A stretch of 64,000 nt of DNA from JBBRHQ01 sp963781345 (lineage in GTDB: Bacteria > Actinomycetota > Thermoleophilia > Solirubrobacterales > 70-9): assembly GCA_963781345.1 (NCBI GenBank), contig CAWAFQ010000014.1, forward strand, positions 682,001 through 746,000. Reading direction: 5' to 3'. A program made the position numbers and the translations under genes. Position 1 is the stretch's first letter. Each line of letters opens with the position of its first letter. Positions 17,782-25,657 of this stretch are shown here, piece after piece. Under the pieces are notes generated by a model. It saw nothing but the letters and a program-made list of their open reading frames with translations, did no database searches and had not been told where the DNA came from.

Positions 17782-19046
17782 CGCCTCAACCTCGCTGACT
17801 CGCCGTGGACGGGGAGCCCCTCGGCCCGGGCGAGCGCGTCGACGTGCGGCGCCAGCGCCGCGGCCGCCGGGCCGGGCAAGCTTACATTTGCGATCCGGCG
17901 CCGGAACGACCCCGGGCCGAGCGGTCCCTGGAAGCGCCCGGCCCCCCCGGTCGGCAGAACGTGGTTGGAGCCCGCGGCGTAGTCGCCGAAGGCGGTCGCG
18001 CAGGTGTCGCCGAGAAACACGCAACCCGCGGTCGTCACCGCAGCGGCCCGCTCCTCGGCGTCCTCGACGGCGATCTGAAGGTGCTCGGGAGCGAGGGCGT
18101 TGGCGAGGGCGATCGCGTGATCGGCACTGGGCACGGTGACCAGGGCGAGCGCAGCTTCGGCGACGCTCGGCCTTTCGCTGGCGATCTCGGCCACCCGCCC
18201 GGCGAGGCGGTCGAGGATGCCGGGCTCCACGGCGGCCGCGACAAGCGGGCTGTCGGCGCCGTGCTCCGCCTGAGCGCAGAGATCGAAGGCGATCCACTCC
18301 ACGTTCGCGCTGCGATCGAGGATCACCATCAGCTCCGACGGCCCGGCGATGCCGTCGATGCCGACCTGGCCGAAGAGCTGGCGCTTGGCCTCCTGGGTGT
18401 AGGGGTTGCCCGGGCCTGCGACGAGATCGACGGAGGCGATCGTCTCGGTGCCGACGGCGAGGGCCGCGATTGCCTGAGCGCCGCCGGTCGCGTAGACCTC
18501 CTCGACCCCGGCCTCGTCGCACGCGGCGAGCACCGCCGCGCTGACCCGCCCCTCGGGGCCCGGAGGCGAGGCGACCGCGATTCGGCCGACCCCGGCGACG
18601 TGTGCGGGAATCGCGCACATCAGTGCGCTCGAAGCGAGCGCGGCGCCGCCACCGGGCACGTAGATGCCGGCGCTTGCGACGGCGACCTCACGGATCATGA
18701 CCGTCTGGCCCTGGGGCAGATCGACCGAGACGGGACGGGCGGCCAGTTGCGACTCGGCGACCCGGCGGATGTTGGCGGCGGCCACCCCCAGGGCCTCGCG
18801 GAAGCCCGGGTCGAGCATCGCCGACGCCGCGTGGATCTCCTCGGAGGGGACTCGCAGACTCTGCGGCCGGACCCCGTCGAATTGCGCTCCCAGCTCGAGC
18901 ACGGCGGCATCGCCCTCGTTCCGGACCCTGCGGATGATGCCGGCGACGTCCTCGCCCACGGCCTCGGGGCCGGGGCCGTCGGGCCGCAGGCGGGTGGCGA
19001 GCCCGGCGGCATCTGCGCCGTCCCAATCGATGCGCGTGACCCTCAA
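17778..19046 (-). CDS. hisD: Histidinol dehydrogenase
   Basis: Zn-dependent, NAD-dependent four-electron oxidation of histidinol to histidine. 422 residues from a TTG overlapping the hisG stop (TTGA). Motifs: PGGGAALASSALM, VDLVAGPGNPYTQEAKR, the zinc region AEHGADSPL and the catalytic ALAPEHLQIAVED; GSNHVLPTGGAGRF near the end. Complete and in one frame. Confidence 0.95.
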   Translation of the reverse strand: MRVTRIDWDGADAAGLATRLRPDGPGPEAVGEDVAGIIRRVRNEGDAAVLELGAQFDGVRPQSLRVPSEEIHAASAMLDPGFREALGVAAANIRRVAESQLAARPVSVDLPQGQTVMIREVAVASAGIYVPGGGAALASSALMCAIPAHVAGVGRIAVASPPGPEGRVSAAVLAACDEAGVEEVYATGGAQAIAALAVGTETIASVDLVAGPGNPYTQEAKRQLFGQVGIDGIAGPSELMVILDRSANVEWIAFDLCAQAEHGADSPLVAAAVEPGILDRLAGRVAEIASERPSVAEAALALVTVPSADHAIALANALAPEHLQIAVEDAEERAAAVTTAGCVFLGDTCATAFGDYAAGSNHVLPTGGAGRFQGPLGPGSFRRRIANVSLPGPAAAALAPHVDALARAEGLPVHGESARLRR

Positions 19047-19729
19047 GGCGACGGTGCCCCGGTCGCCGCCTTCAGGCGTGCGGTCAGGTCGTCCACCTCA
19101 TCGGCGCGAAGCTTGTGGGCAACGCGGTTGGCGACGAAGCGGGCCGTACAGGTGACGATCTCCTCGCGCACCTCGAGCTCGTTCTCCTCCAGGGTGCGGC
19201 CGCTGGCGACGAGGTCGACGATGCCGTCCGCGAGCCCGGTCAGCGGCGCCAGCTCGACCGATCCCTTGACCTCGATCACCTCCGCCTGGCGGCCGCTGGC
19301 TTCGAAATGCCGCTCGGCGACGCGCGGGTACTTGGTCGCGATCCGAATCGCCCCGAGGCGGCGCTCGGATTCCCCCAGCCGGGTGTCCCCCACCCTTCCC
19401 GCGACCACCATCCGGCATCTGCCATAGCCGAGATCGGCCAACTCGTAGACCATCCGGTCCGACTGCTCCAAGAGGACGTCCTTGCCGGTGATCCCGACGT
19501 CGGCCGCACCGGCCTCGACGTAGGTCGGCACGTCGGATGGCCGCATCGTCACCAGGGTGATGTCGTCGGTCTCGAAGACGAGCGAGCGCGAGTCGCCGCG
19601 CAGCTCCGCGGTCGGGATCCCGGCCGCGTCGAGAAGGTCGAGGGTCTCGGCGAAGAGCGCCCCGCGGGGCACTGCGAACTTGATCGGCCCACCCGGCTTG
19701 GCGCTCAGCGATCCCGCCACCTGGGTCAC
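19043..19729 (-). CDS. hisG: ATP phosphoribosyltransferase, short form
   Basis: Committed step of histidine synthesis: ATP plus PRPP. 228 residues, the short (HisG-S) form that lacks the C-terminal histidine-sensing domain and needs HisZ, which is encoded directly upstream. Landmarks: KFAVPRGALFAET, DVGITGKDVLLE, PRVAERHF, and the PRPP loop DLVASGRTLEENEL. Stop and next start overlap (TTGA). Confidence 0.94.
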   Translation of the reverse strand: MTQVAGSLSAKPGGPIKFAVPRGALFAETLDLLDAAGIPTAELRGDSRSLVFETDDITLVTMRPSDVPTYVEAGAADVGITGKDVLLEQSDRMVYELADLGYGRCRMVVAGRVGDTRLGESERRLGAIRIATKYPRVAERHFEASGRQAEVIEVKGSVELAPLTGLADGIVDLVASGRTLEENELEVREEIVTCTARFVANRVAHKLRADEVDDLTARLKAATGAPSP

Positions 19730-20754
19730 GGGCCCTCACCCCCGCCCCCTGCTCGCTGCTCCCCGACTCCCCCGCCAACGCCCTCTTCCTCGAGGAGCGC
19801 GACATGCACCCTCTCCAGGTAGAGAGCGAACCCGGCCGCGGGCAGGTCGGCCCCGAACCTCGACATCAGCCCGTCGTAGCGGCCACCGCCGCCGAGGATG
19901 TGCCCCAGCGCCGGGTCGTAGACCTCGAGGATCGCGCCGCTGTAGTAGCCGAGGTCGCGCAGCAGTCCGAGGTCGATCTGGACCCGCTCCGCGGCGCCGC
20001 GCGCCTCCAGCGCCTCGAAGGTCTCCTGCAGCCTGGCGGTGGCGCGCTCGACCGCCTCTCCCCCGATCTCGCGGGCCTCGTCGAGCACCTCGCGGCCGCC
20101 GCGCATCTGGGTCAGAGCGACCAGCGTCTGCCGGCGCTCCTCACTGACCCCAGCCAACTCGGATAACTCCGACTCAAGACCGACGAGGTCGTGAGTCGCG
20201 AGCCTTCCCAGGACCGAGTCGCGAGCCTCGCCCTCGACCCCGAGCTCGGCCAGGAGCTGGCGGTAGAGGTCGGCGTCACCGAGACCGATCACAGCCCGGT
20301 TCAGCCCGGTGGCCTCGAGGGCGGCGCCGAGGACTTCGATCACCTCCGCTGTGCCGGCCGGCGCGGGCGCCCCCACCAGCTCGACGCCGGCCTGAGCGAA
20401 CTCGCGCATCTGGCCTCGCTGGGGCCGCACGGCGCGGAAGAGGTTTGCGACGTAGCAGACCCGGAATGGTGGCTCCGCGCCGGCGAAGCGGCTGGCGATC
20501 AGACGCGCGATCGGAACCGTCATGTCGGAGCGGAGCGAGAGCAGCTCGCCGCGCTCGTCGAAGAAGCGATAGGCGCTGGCGGCGGAGCGGCCATCACCGC
20601 GCGCCATCACCTCGTCGTACTCGATCGTCGGGGTGGCCACCTCGCCGTAGCCATGGTCCTCGAAGACGTCGACCAGCGTCCGGTGCAGGCGCCGCAGCTC
20701 CCGCATCTCGTCGGGGAGGATGTCGCGGGTGCCTGGGGGGATCGGGTGGATCAC
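19726..20754 (-). CDS. hisZ: ATP phosphoribosyltransferase regulatory subunit HisZ
   Basis: HisRS-paralogue that forms a hetero-octamer with short HisG and carries feedback inhibition by histidine. About 342 residues from the GTG at HPIPPGTRDILPDEM, the position where HisZ proteins normally begin; the frame is open 17 codons further up into murA. Class II synthetase-like motifs remain (RSDMTVPIARL, RVCYVANLFRAVRPQRGQMREF, GGGGRYDGLMSRFG) but the anticodon-binding domain is absent and YSGAILEVYDP replaces active-site segments, so HisZ rather than HisS. The C-terminus ends in a Gly/Glu-rich tail. Confidence 0.92.
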   Translation of the reverse strand: MIHPIPPGTRDILPDEMRELRRLHRTLVDVFEDHGYGEVATPTIEYDEVMARGDGRSAASAYRFFDERGELLSLRSDMTVPIARLIASRFAGAEPPFRVCYVANLFRAVRPQRGQMREFAQAGVELVGAPAPAGTAEVIEVLGAALEATGLNRAVIGLGDADLYRQLLAELGVEGEARDSVLGRLATHDLVGLESELSELAGVSEERRQTLVALTQMRGGREVLDEAREIGGEAVERATARLQETFEALEARGAAERVQIDLGLLRDLGYYSGAILEVYDPALGHILGGGGRYDGLMSRFGADLPAAGFALYLERVHVALLEEEGVGGGVGEQRAGGGGEGP

Positions 20755-20779
20755 GGGACCGAGCTTTCCGCTGCCGCCG

Positions 20780-22078
20780 TCAGGCGGGAACGTCCGCCGA
20801 GACACGCTCGATGTGGGCGCCGAGGCCGCGGAGGCGCTCGTCGATCTGCTCGTAGCCGCGGTCGATCTGGCTGATGTTGCCGATCTCCGAGGTCCCCTCG
20901 GCCGCCAGGGCGGCGATGAGCATCGCCATCCCGGCGCGGATGTCGGGGCTCTCGACGCGCTCGCCGTGAAGACGGCTCGGACCGCTGACCATCGCCCTGT
21001 GGGGATCGCACAGCGTTATCCGAGCGCCCATCGCGACCAGCTTGTCGACGAAGAACAACCGGTTCTCGAACATCTTCTCGAAGATCATGATCGTGCCCTC
21101 GACCTGGGTCGCCAGCGCCAGGGCGATCGACGTGAGGTCGGCCGGGAACGCGGGCCAGGGGCCGTCCTCGATCTTGGGGATCGCATCGCCCATGTCGTCG
21201 CGCACCCTCAGGTGCTGCTCGGGCGGGACGATCACGTCGCGGCCCTCGATCACCGACTGAAAGCCGAGGCGCTTGAACTGGCGCCGGACCATCCTCAGGT
21301 CGTTGGGCTCGGCGTTGCGGATCCTCAGCTCTCCCCCGGTCACTCCGGCGAGGGCCATGAAGCTCGCGACCTCGATGTGATCCGGGCAGACGGTGTGCTC
21401 GGCGCCGCCGAGCCGGTCGCGGCCGTGGACCGTCATCACATTGGAGCCGATCCCGTCGACCTGGGCCCCCATCGCCGTCAGCAGGCGAGCGAGGTCCTGG
21501 ACGTGCGGCTCGGAGGCTGCGTTGGAGATCGTCGTCGGCCCCGGCGTCAGCGCCGCCGCCATCAGGGCGTTCTCGGTGCCCATGACCGAGGGCTCATCCA
21601 TGAAGATCCCGCACGGCTTTAGCCCCCCGGGGGGAGCCGAGAGCTCGATCAGGCGGTCCCCGCCGATCCGGGCCCCGAGCGCGGCGAAGGCGTCTAGGTG
21701 GGGGTCGAGGCGGCGGCGGCCGATGAAGTCTCCCCCGGGCGGGGGCATCCTCGCCTCGCCGAAGCGGGCGAGAAGCGGGCCGGCGAGCAGGAACGAGGCG
21801 CGAATCGCGCTCGACACCTCCTCATCGACGGTGACCTCGTTGATCGAGGTTGCCTGCAGGCGGACGCTGTTGTCGGCCACCCAGGAGACATCGGTGCCGA
21901 GGCGCTCGAGCAGCGAGAGCTGGGCCTCGGTGTCGCGGATTCGCGGCACGTTGTGGAGGAGGACCTCCTCGTCGGTGAGCAGGCAGGCGGCGAGGATCGG
22001 CAGCGCCGCGTTCTTGTTGCCTGCCGCGGTGATCTCGCCGGAGAGCGAGACCCCACCCTGGATGACGAACTTTTCCAT
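20780..22078 (-). CDS. murA: UDP-N-acetylglucosamine 1-carboxyvinyltransferase with Asp at the Cys115 position
   Basis: First committed step of peptidoglycan synthesis: transfers enolpyruvate from PEP to UDP-GlcNAc. 432 residues, EPSP-synthase-like fold; AAGNKNAALPILAA, IRASFLLAGPL, the active-site loop PPPGGDFIGRRRLDPH, AALTPGPTTISNA, GTIMIFEKMFENR, SPDIRAGMAM. The residue normally Cys115 (E. coli numbering) is Asp117 here, a change known in Mycobacterium and Chlamydia to abolish covalent fosfomycin binding. It heads the his cluster, 25 bp upstream of hisZ; a second murA elsewhere cannot be excluded. Confidence 0.93.
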   Translation of the reverse strand: MEKFVIQGGVSLSGEITAAGNKNAALPILAACLLTDEEVLLHNVPRIRDTEAQLSLLERLGTDVSWVADNSVRLQATSINEVTVDEEVSSAIRASFLLAGPLLARFGEARMPPPGGDFIGRRRLDPHLDAFAALGARIGGDRLIELSAPPGGLKPCGIFMDEPSVMGTENALMAAALTPGPTTISNAASEPHVQDLARLLTAMGAQVDGIGSNVMTVHGRDRLGGAEHTVCPDHIEVASFMALAGVTGGELRIRNAEPNDLRMVRRQFKRLGFQSVIEGRDVIVPPEQHLRVRDDMGDAIPKIEDGPWPAFPADLTSIALALATQVEGTIMIFEKMFENRLFFVDKLVAMGARITLCDPHRAMVSGPSRLHGERVESPDIRAGMAMLIAALAAEGTSEIGNISQIDRGYEQIDERLRGLGAHIERVSADVPA

Positions 22079-22167
22079 AGAGAAATGCCTGCAAACGGGG
22101 TTGTTTGGGGGAGGGGCGGTGTCGCCGGCCTCGTGCGGCCGAGGGCGCGACTAGGGTAACAGCGCAG
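22079..22167. promoter_or_regulatory. Divergent promoter region murA / HD-domain gene
   Basis: 89-bp region between divergent starts. On the plus strand a TAGGGT (-10-like, TAnnnT) lies at 22152-22157, 10 nt before the HD gene ATG; no good -35. On the minus strand I see no clear hexamers and no histidine-rich leader peptide. Confidence 0.35.
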
Positions 22168-22758
22168 ATGCCCGAGCCCACCCGAGACGACGCCTGGGAG
22201 CTTTTCTGCGAGTGGACCGAGTCCGCCTCGCTGCGCAAGCACGCGCTCTCGGTCGAGGCGGGGATGCTCGCCTACGCCGCGCGCTACGGAGAGGACCCGG
22301 AGCCATGGGCGGTCACGGCCCTCGTCCACGATCTCGATTACGAGCGCTATCCCGACCTCGGCACCGGCCATCCCCGCCATGCGATCGCCGAGCTCGAGGC
22401 ACGCGGATACCCGCAGGAGATCATCGACGCAGTCGCCGGGCACGCCGACTTCATGGGGGTCCCGCGGGAGACGCTGATGGCGAAGGCTCTCTACGCGGTC
22501 GATGAGATGTCGGGCTTCGCCACCGCCTGCGCCCTCGTCCGCCCAACCGGGATCGAGGGGATGGAGCCGAAGTCGGTGCGAAAGAAGATGAAGCAGCCAT
22601 CCTTCGCGGCAGCGGTCGATCGCGAGCAGCTGGTGTGGGCGGCGAAGGAGCTCGGGGTCGAGCTGAACGAGCACATCGGCGTCATCATCGCCGCCCTCGA
22701 GGCCCGCGCCGATGAGCTCGGACTCGGCCCCCACGAGGAGGCCACCGGGGAAGCTTGA
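22168..22758 (+). CDS. HD-domain hydrolase
   Basis: Predicted metal-dependent phosphohydrolase, 196 residues from ATG at MPEPTRDDAWELF. HD-domain ligands: RKHALSVEAGM, ALVHDLDYERYP (the His-Asp doublet), and AVAGHADFMG. This resembles the short HDIG-type family often annotated as hydrolase of unknown substrate. It overlaps the next gene by TTGA, so the two are coupled. Substrate and pathway unknown. Confidence 0.8.
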   Translation: MPEPTRDDAWELFCEWTESASLRKHALSVEAGMLAYAARYGEDPEPWAVTALVHDLDYERYPDLGTGHPRHAIAELEARGYPQEIIDAVAGHADFMGVPRETLMAKALYAVDEMSGFATACALVRPTGIEGMEPKSVRKKMKQPSFAAAVDREQLVWAAKELGVELNEHIGVIIAALEARADELGLGPHEEATGEA

Positions 22759-24293
22759 GGCGCTCCCTGAAGATCCTGATCGGGATCGCACTTGCTCTTG
22801 CGGTGCTGCTGGGCCTGAACGCGATCGCCGTCGACCAGGAGAGGAAGCCGTCCGAGGTCACGGTCCCAGGAGGTCAGATCCTGCGCCTCAACGGTGGCGA
22901 GCTGCAGGTGGTGGATATAGGACCCGGCACGTCCTCCGCTTCGCGTCCGGGCGTGCCGGGGTCGGGGGCAGCTCGCGCTCCGCGTCCGGGCGTGCCGGGG
23001 TCGGGGGCAGCTCGCGCTTCGCGTCCGGGCGTGCCGGGGTCGGGGGCAGCTCGCGCTTCGCGTCCGGGCGTGCCGGGGTCGGGGGCAGCTCGCGCGCGTT
23101 CCTCCCCGATTGTGCTTCTGCATTGCTACACCTGCGGGATCGACTGGTGGGACGGGTTGATTCCGCTGCTGCGCCGCACCCACCGGGTGATCGCGATCGA
23201 TCTGCTCGGACACGATGGTTCGGAGAAACCCGGCGCCGGCTACTCGATGCCCGACCAGGCGAGCCTCGTCGCCCAGGCGCTGGGCCGGCTCGGTGTCCGC
23301 GGAGCGACCGTCGTCGGCCACTCGACCGGTGCCACAGTCGCGACAGCGCTGGCGGTGTCCTCGCCCCGCCTCGTCAGCCGCCTGGTGATCATCGACCAGG
23401 CCCCCGACAACAGCTTCGGCGGCCTCGACCTGCTCTCCCGGATCACCTACTGGCCCGTGATCGGCCAGGCCCTCTGGCGAGTGGCGCCCGACTCGGCCAT
23501 AAGGGACGCCCTCGGCCAAGCGTTCGCGCCCGGGTTCGACGTCCCCGACCGCTTCGTCGACGACGTCAGGAGGATGACCTACACGTCTTACTCGCAGACC
23601 GTGAGCCTCGAGGACGACTACCTCGATCAGAGGCCGCTGAACCAGCGGATCGCCGCCCTCGGCGTCCCCCTGCTGGTGATCTTCGGCGCCGAGGACCAGC
23701 TCTACGATCCCCGCGAGTCGATCAGCGCCTATGCCGGCATCCGCGGCGCCAGGACTGCCCTGATCCAGGGCGCCGGCCACTCCCCCAACGTCGAGACTCC
23801 CGCCCGGGTTGCGCAGCTGATCCTGGCCTTCGCCAGGCCCGAGACCGAGCCGAGGCCACCAAGGAAGGAGGTCGGGACGGCAAGAGCAGCGTGTGAGAGT
23901 GCGTTCATCGGCATCGGCCGGCAGGATTGGCGGAGGATGTCAACCGTCGGCGGTCCGCTCGGGCTGATGGGCGGAGGCCGCGATTTCTCGAGAGCCACAG
24001 CGCTCGGGCCGAACACACTGGAAACCAAGATCCCGGCGATCGTTGCGGGCAAGAAGCGGGCGGTGCTCTTCGTCCCGACCGCCGAGCGCAAGCGGGTCGG
24101 CTTGTTATGGGGGCGCTCAGCCCTGGCCGGGGACACGCAACGAATCGGTGACGCCTTCGAGCGTGTCGTCTTCGCACCCTGTCAGGACCAACCTCGAACG
24201 GTCTGGCCCGGTGGCCTCCTCTTGGCCGACCGCAGGCCCGTGACCCTGGTCGTGATCAGCGGGAAGCACCGGTTTCCGATCCGACTTGGCTGA
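22755..24293 (+). CDS. Membrane-anchored alpha/beta hydrolase with 39-bp repeat insertion and extra C-terminal domain
   Basis: 512 residues from a TTG overlapping the HD gene. N-terminal signal-anchor (residues ~5-26), then GGQILRLNGGELQVVDIGPG, then residues ~61-113 made of four 13-residue repeats (ASRPGVPGSGAAR) from a 39-bp DNA repeat, then a typical alpha/beta hydrolase: IVLLHCYTCGIDWWD, IDLLGHDGSEKP, nucleophile elbow VVGHSTGAT (~residue 188), FGAEDQLYDPR, and catalytic His in QGAGHSPNVE. After ~residue 373 comes a further ~130-residue domain (GGPLGLMGGGRDF, IPAIVAGKKRAVLFVP, GLLWGRSAL, FAPCQD, RTVWPGGLLLAD) that looks like a beta-rich secreted domain, usually separate as far as I know. 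The stop lies in the 71-bp repeat. Enzyme substrate unknown. Confidence 0.8.
   Translation: MRRSLKILIGIALALAVLLGLNAIAVDQERKPSEVTVPGGQILRLNGGELQVVDIGPGTSSASRPGVPGSGAARAPRPGVPGSGAARASRPGVPGSGAARASRPGVPGSGAARARSSPIVLLHCYTCGIDWWDGLIPLLRRTHRVIAIDLLGHDGSEKPGAGYSMPDQASLVAQALGRLGVRGATVVGHSTGATVATALAVSSPRLVSRLVIIDQAPDNSFGGLDLLSRITYWPVIGQALWRVAPDSAIRDALGQAFAPGFDVPDRFVDDVRRMTYTSYSQTVSLEDDYLDQRPLNQRIAALGVPLLVIFGAEDQLYDPRESISAYAGIRGARTALIQGAGHSPNVETPARVAQLILAFARPETEPRPPRKEVGTARAACESAFIGIGRQDWRRMSTVGGPLGLMGGGRDFSRATALGPNTLETKIPAIVAGKKRAVLFVPTAERKRVGLLWGRSALAGDTQRIGDAFERVVFAPCQDQPRTVWPGGLLLADRRPVTLVVISGKHRFPIRLG
22937..23092 (+). repeat. 39-bp tandem repeat array in the hydrolase gene (four copies)
   Basis: Units of 39 bp at 22937, 22976, 23015 and 23054, each beginning CGCTTCGCGTCCGGGCGTGC (the second has one base change). 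They share the first 15 bases and a central GGGGTCG with the hisF array units of the same length, but here are translated from the opposite strand. Confidence 0.95.
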
Positions 24294-24426
24294 ACTGAAG
24301 CCATTTCCTCCCGCCGTAGGGGAGCGGATGGCTTCAGTTCGATCGAGCGGGGCCGCTTGGCTGAACTGAAGCCATTTCCTCCCGCCGTAGGGGAGCGGAT
24401 GGCTTCAGTTCGATCGAGCGGGGCCG
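24285..24426 (+). terminator. 71-bp unit tandemly duplicated, each with a strong hairpin
   Basis: Two identical 71-bp copies (24285-24355 and 24356-24426). Each contains the perfect 13-bp inverted repeat GAACTGAAGCCAT / ATGGCTTCAGTTC with an inner CTCCC/GGGGAG stem. The hydrolase stop codon is inside copy one. Most simply a doubled transcription terminator, although no U-run follows. Confidence 0.7.
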
Positions 24427-24479
24427 GGGACCTCGGCGGCGGCCATGCCGGGCCGCGCCGGTTGGCGTAGGTTGCGGTC

Positions 24480-25577
24480 ATGGAGGCGCTGCGAATAGTC
24501 GTGATGGAGGGCGATGAGACCGGGCAGGAGCTGCTCGAGCAGTCGCTGCGGGTTCTCGATTCCGACCTCCTCGGGCTCCCGCTCGAGCTTGATCTCCACG
24601 ACCTCTCGCTCGAGCGCCGCCGCGAGACCGACAACGGTGTCGTCCACGAGGCGGCGGCTGCGATGGCGGCCGCGGGGCTCGGGCTGAAGGCGGCGACGAT
24701 CACCCCCGAGGGCGCCGACGACGTCGGCTCGCCAAACCGGATCCTGCGTGAGGAGATCGACGGCAAGGTGATCATCCGCACCGGCCGGCGCCTGCCCGGC
24801 GTGACCCCGATCGCCGGCGTCCACCACCAGATCTCGGTCTGCCGGATGGCGGTCGGCGACGCCTATGGCGCCAAGGAGTGGCGCGAGAGCGAGGACGGTG
24901 ACGAGTCGGCCTTCCGCACCGAGCGGATCCGCCGCTCGATCTGCCGCGCCGTCGCCGAGTACTCGTTCCGCACCGCCGAGCAGATCGGGGGCAAGGTCTA
25001 CGGCGGCCCCAAGTGGACGGTCAGCCCGGTCTATGAGGGGATGCTGAAAGAGGAGATGGACGCCGCCGCCGCGCGCCATCCAGAGGTCAGATACCAGCCG
25101 GTCCTCGTCGACGCCACCTATGCCGGCCTCGTCACCGGCGCCGCCGACTCGCCGATGGTGATACCGGCGCTCAACCGCGACGGCGACCTCCTCTCCGACC
25201 TCGTCCTGCCGTTGTTCGGCTCGATCGCCGGGGCCGAGTCGATCCTGCTGGGGCTCGACGAGGACCTCAACCCGACGGCGGCGATGGCCGAGGCGCCCCA
25301 CGGCACCGCCCCGGCACTGCTCGGCAAGGACATCGCGAACCCGATGGCGATGATCCTCGCCTGCGCCGCGCTCCTTCACTACGCGTCGCGCCAGGGCCAT
25401 GGAGCCGCCGAGCGGGCCTCACGGGCGATCTATGAGGCCGTGCTCGAGTGCAGCGCCGCCGGCGTCCGCACCCCTGACCTCGGCGGTCACGCCTCGACCA
25501 CCGAGTTCACGAACGAGACGATCTCGAGAGTCCGTGCCAAGCTCGAAGCCTGGGAGAGCCTCGGCGCCGGTCACTGA
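24480..25577 (+). CDS. Isocitrate/isopropylmalate dehydrogenase family protein
   Basis: NAD(P)-dependent beta-decarboxylating dehydrogenase, 365 residues. The substrate/cofactor fold is clear: VHHQISVCRMAVGD, GGKVYGGPKWTVSP, VLVDATYAGLV, NPTAAMAEAPHGTAPALLGKDIANPMAMI. The N-terminal loop is GDETGQ (residues 11-16) rather than the GDGIGPE of LeuB/Icd. True leuB is at 52.7 kb, so this is probably an isocitrate- or homoisocitrate-type enzyme or an uncharacterised paralogue. A TAGGTT (24468-24473) lies 6 nt before the ATG, a leaderless-type promoter. Confidence 0.8.
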   Translation: MEALRIVVMEGDETGQELLEQSLRVLDSDLLGLPLELDLHDLSLERRRETDNGVVHEAAAAMAAAGLGLKAATITPEGADDVGSPNRILREEIDGKVIIRTGRRLPGVTPIAGVHHQISVCRMAVGDAYGAKEWRESEDGDESAFRTERIRRSICRAVAEYSFRTAEQIGGKVYGGPKWTVSPVYEGMLKEEMDAAAARHPEVRYQPVLVDATYAGLVTGAADSPMVIPALNRDGDLLSDLVLPLFGSIAGAESILLGLDEDLNPTAAMAEAPHGTAPALLGKDIANPMAMILACAALLHYASRQGHGAAERASRAIYEAVLECSAAGVRTPDLGGHASTTEFTNETISRVRAKLEAWESLGAGH

Positions 25578-25657
25578 GAGGCGGGCCCGGGCCGGAAAAC
25601 GGCGAAGAGGAGCGGGGCGACCGAGGCCGCCCCGCTCCCGCTCGCGAATCGCCCGCC
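25578..25657. terminator. Terminator between convergent genes
   Basis: Perfect 10-bp inverted repeat GAGCGGGGCG (25610-25619) / CGCCCCGCTC (25628-25637), loop of 8, in the 80-bp gap between two converging genes; serves both strands. Confidence 0.65.

Noticed and set aside
19726..20754. Histidyl-tRNA synthetase
   Set aside because: No anticodon-binding domain, length about 340 and adjacency to short HisG identify HisZ.
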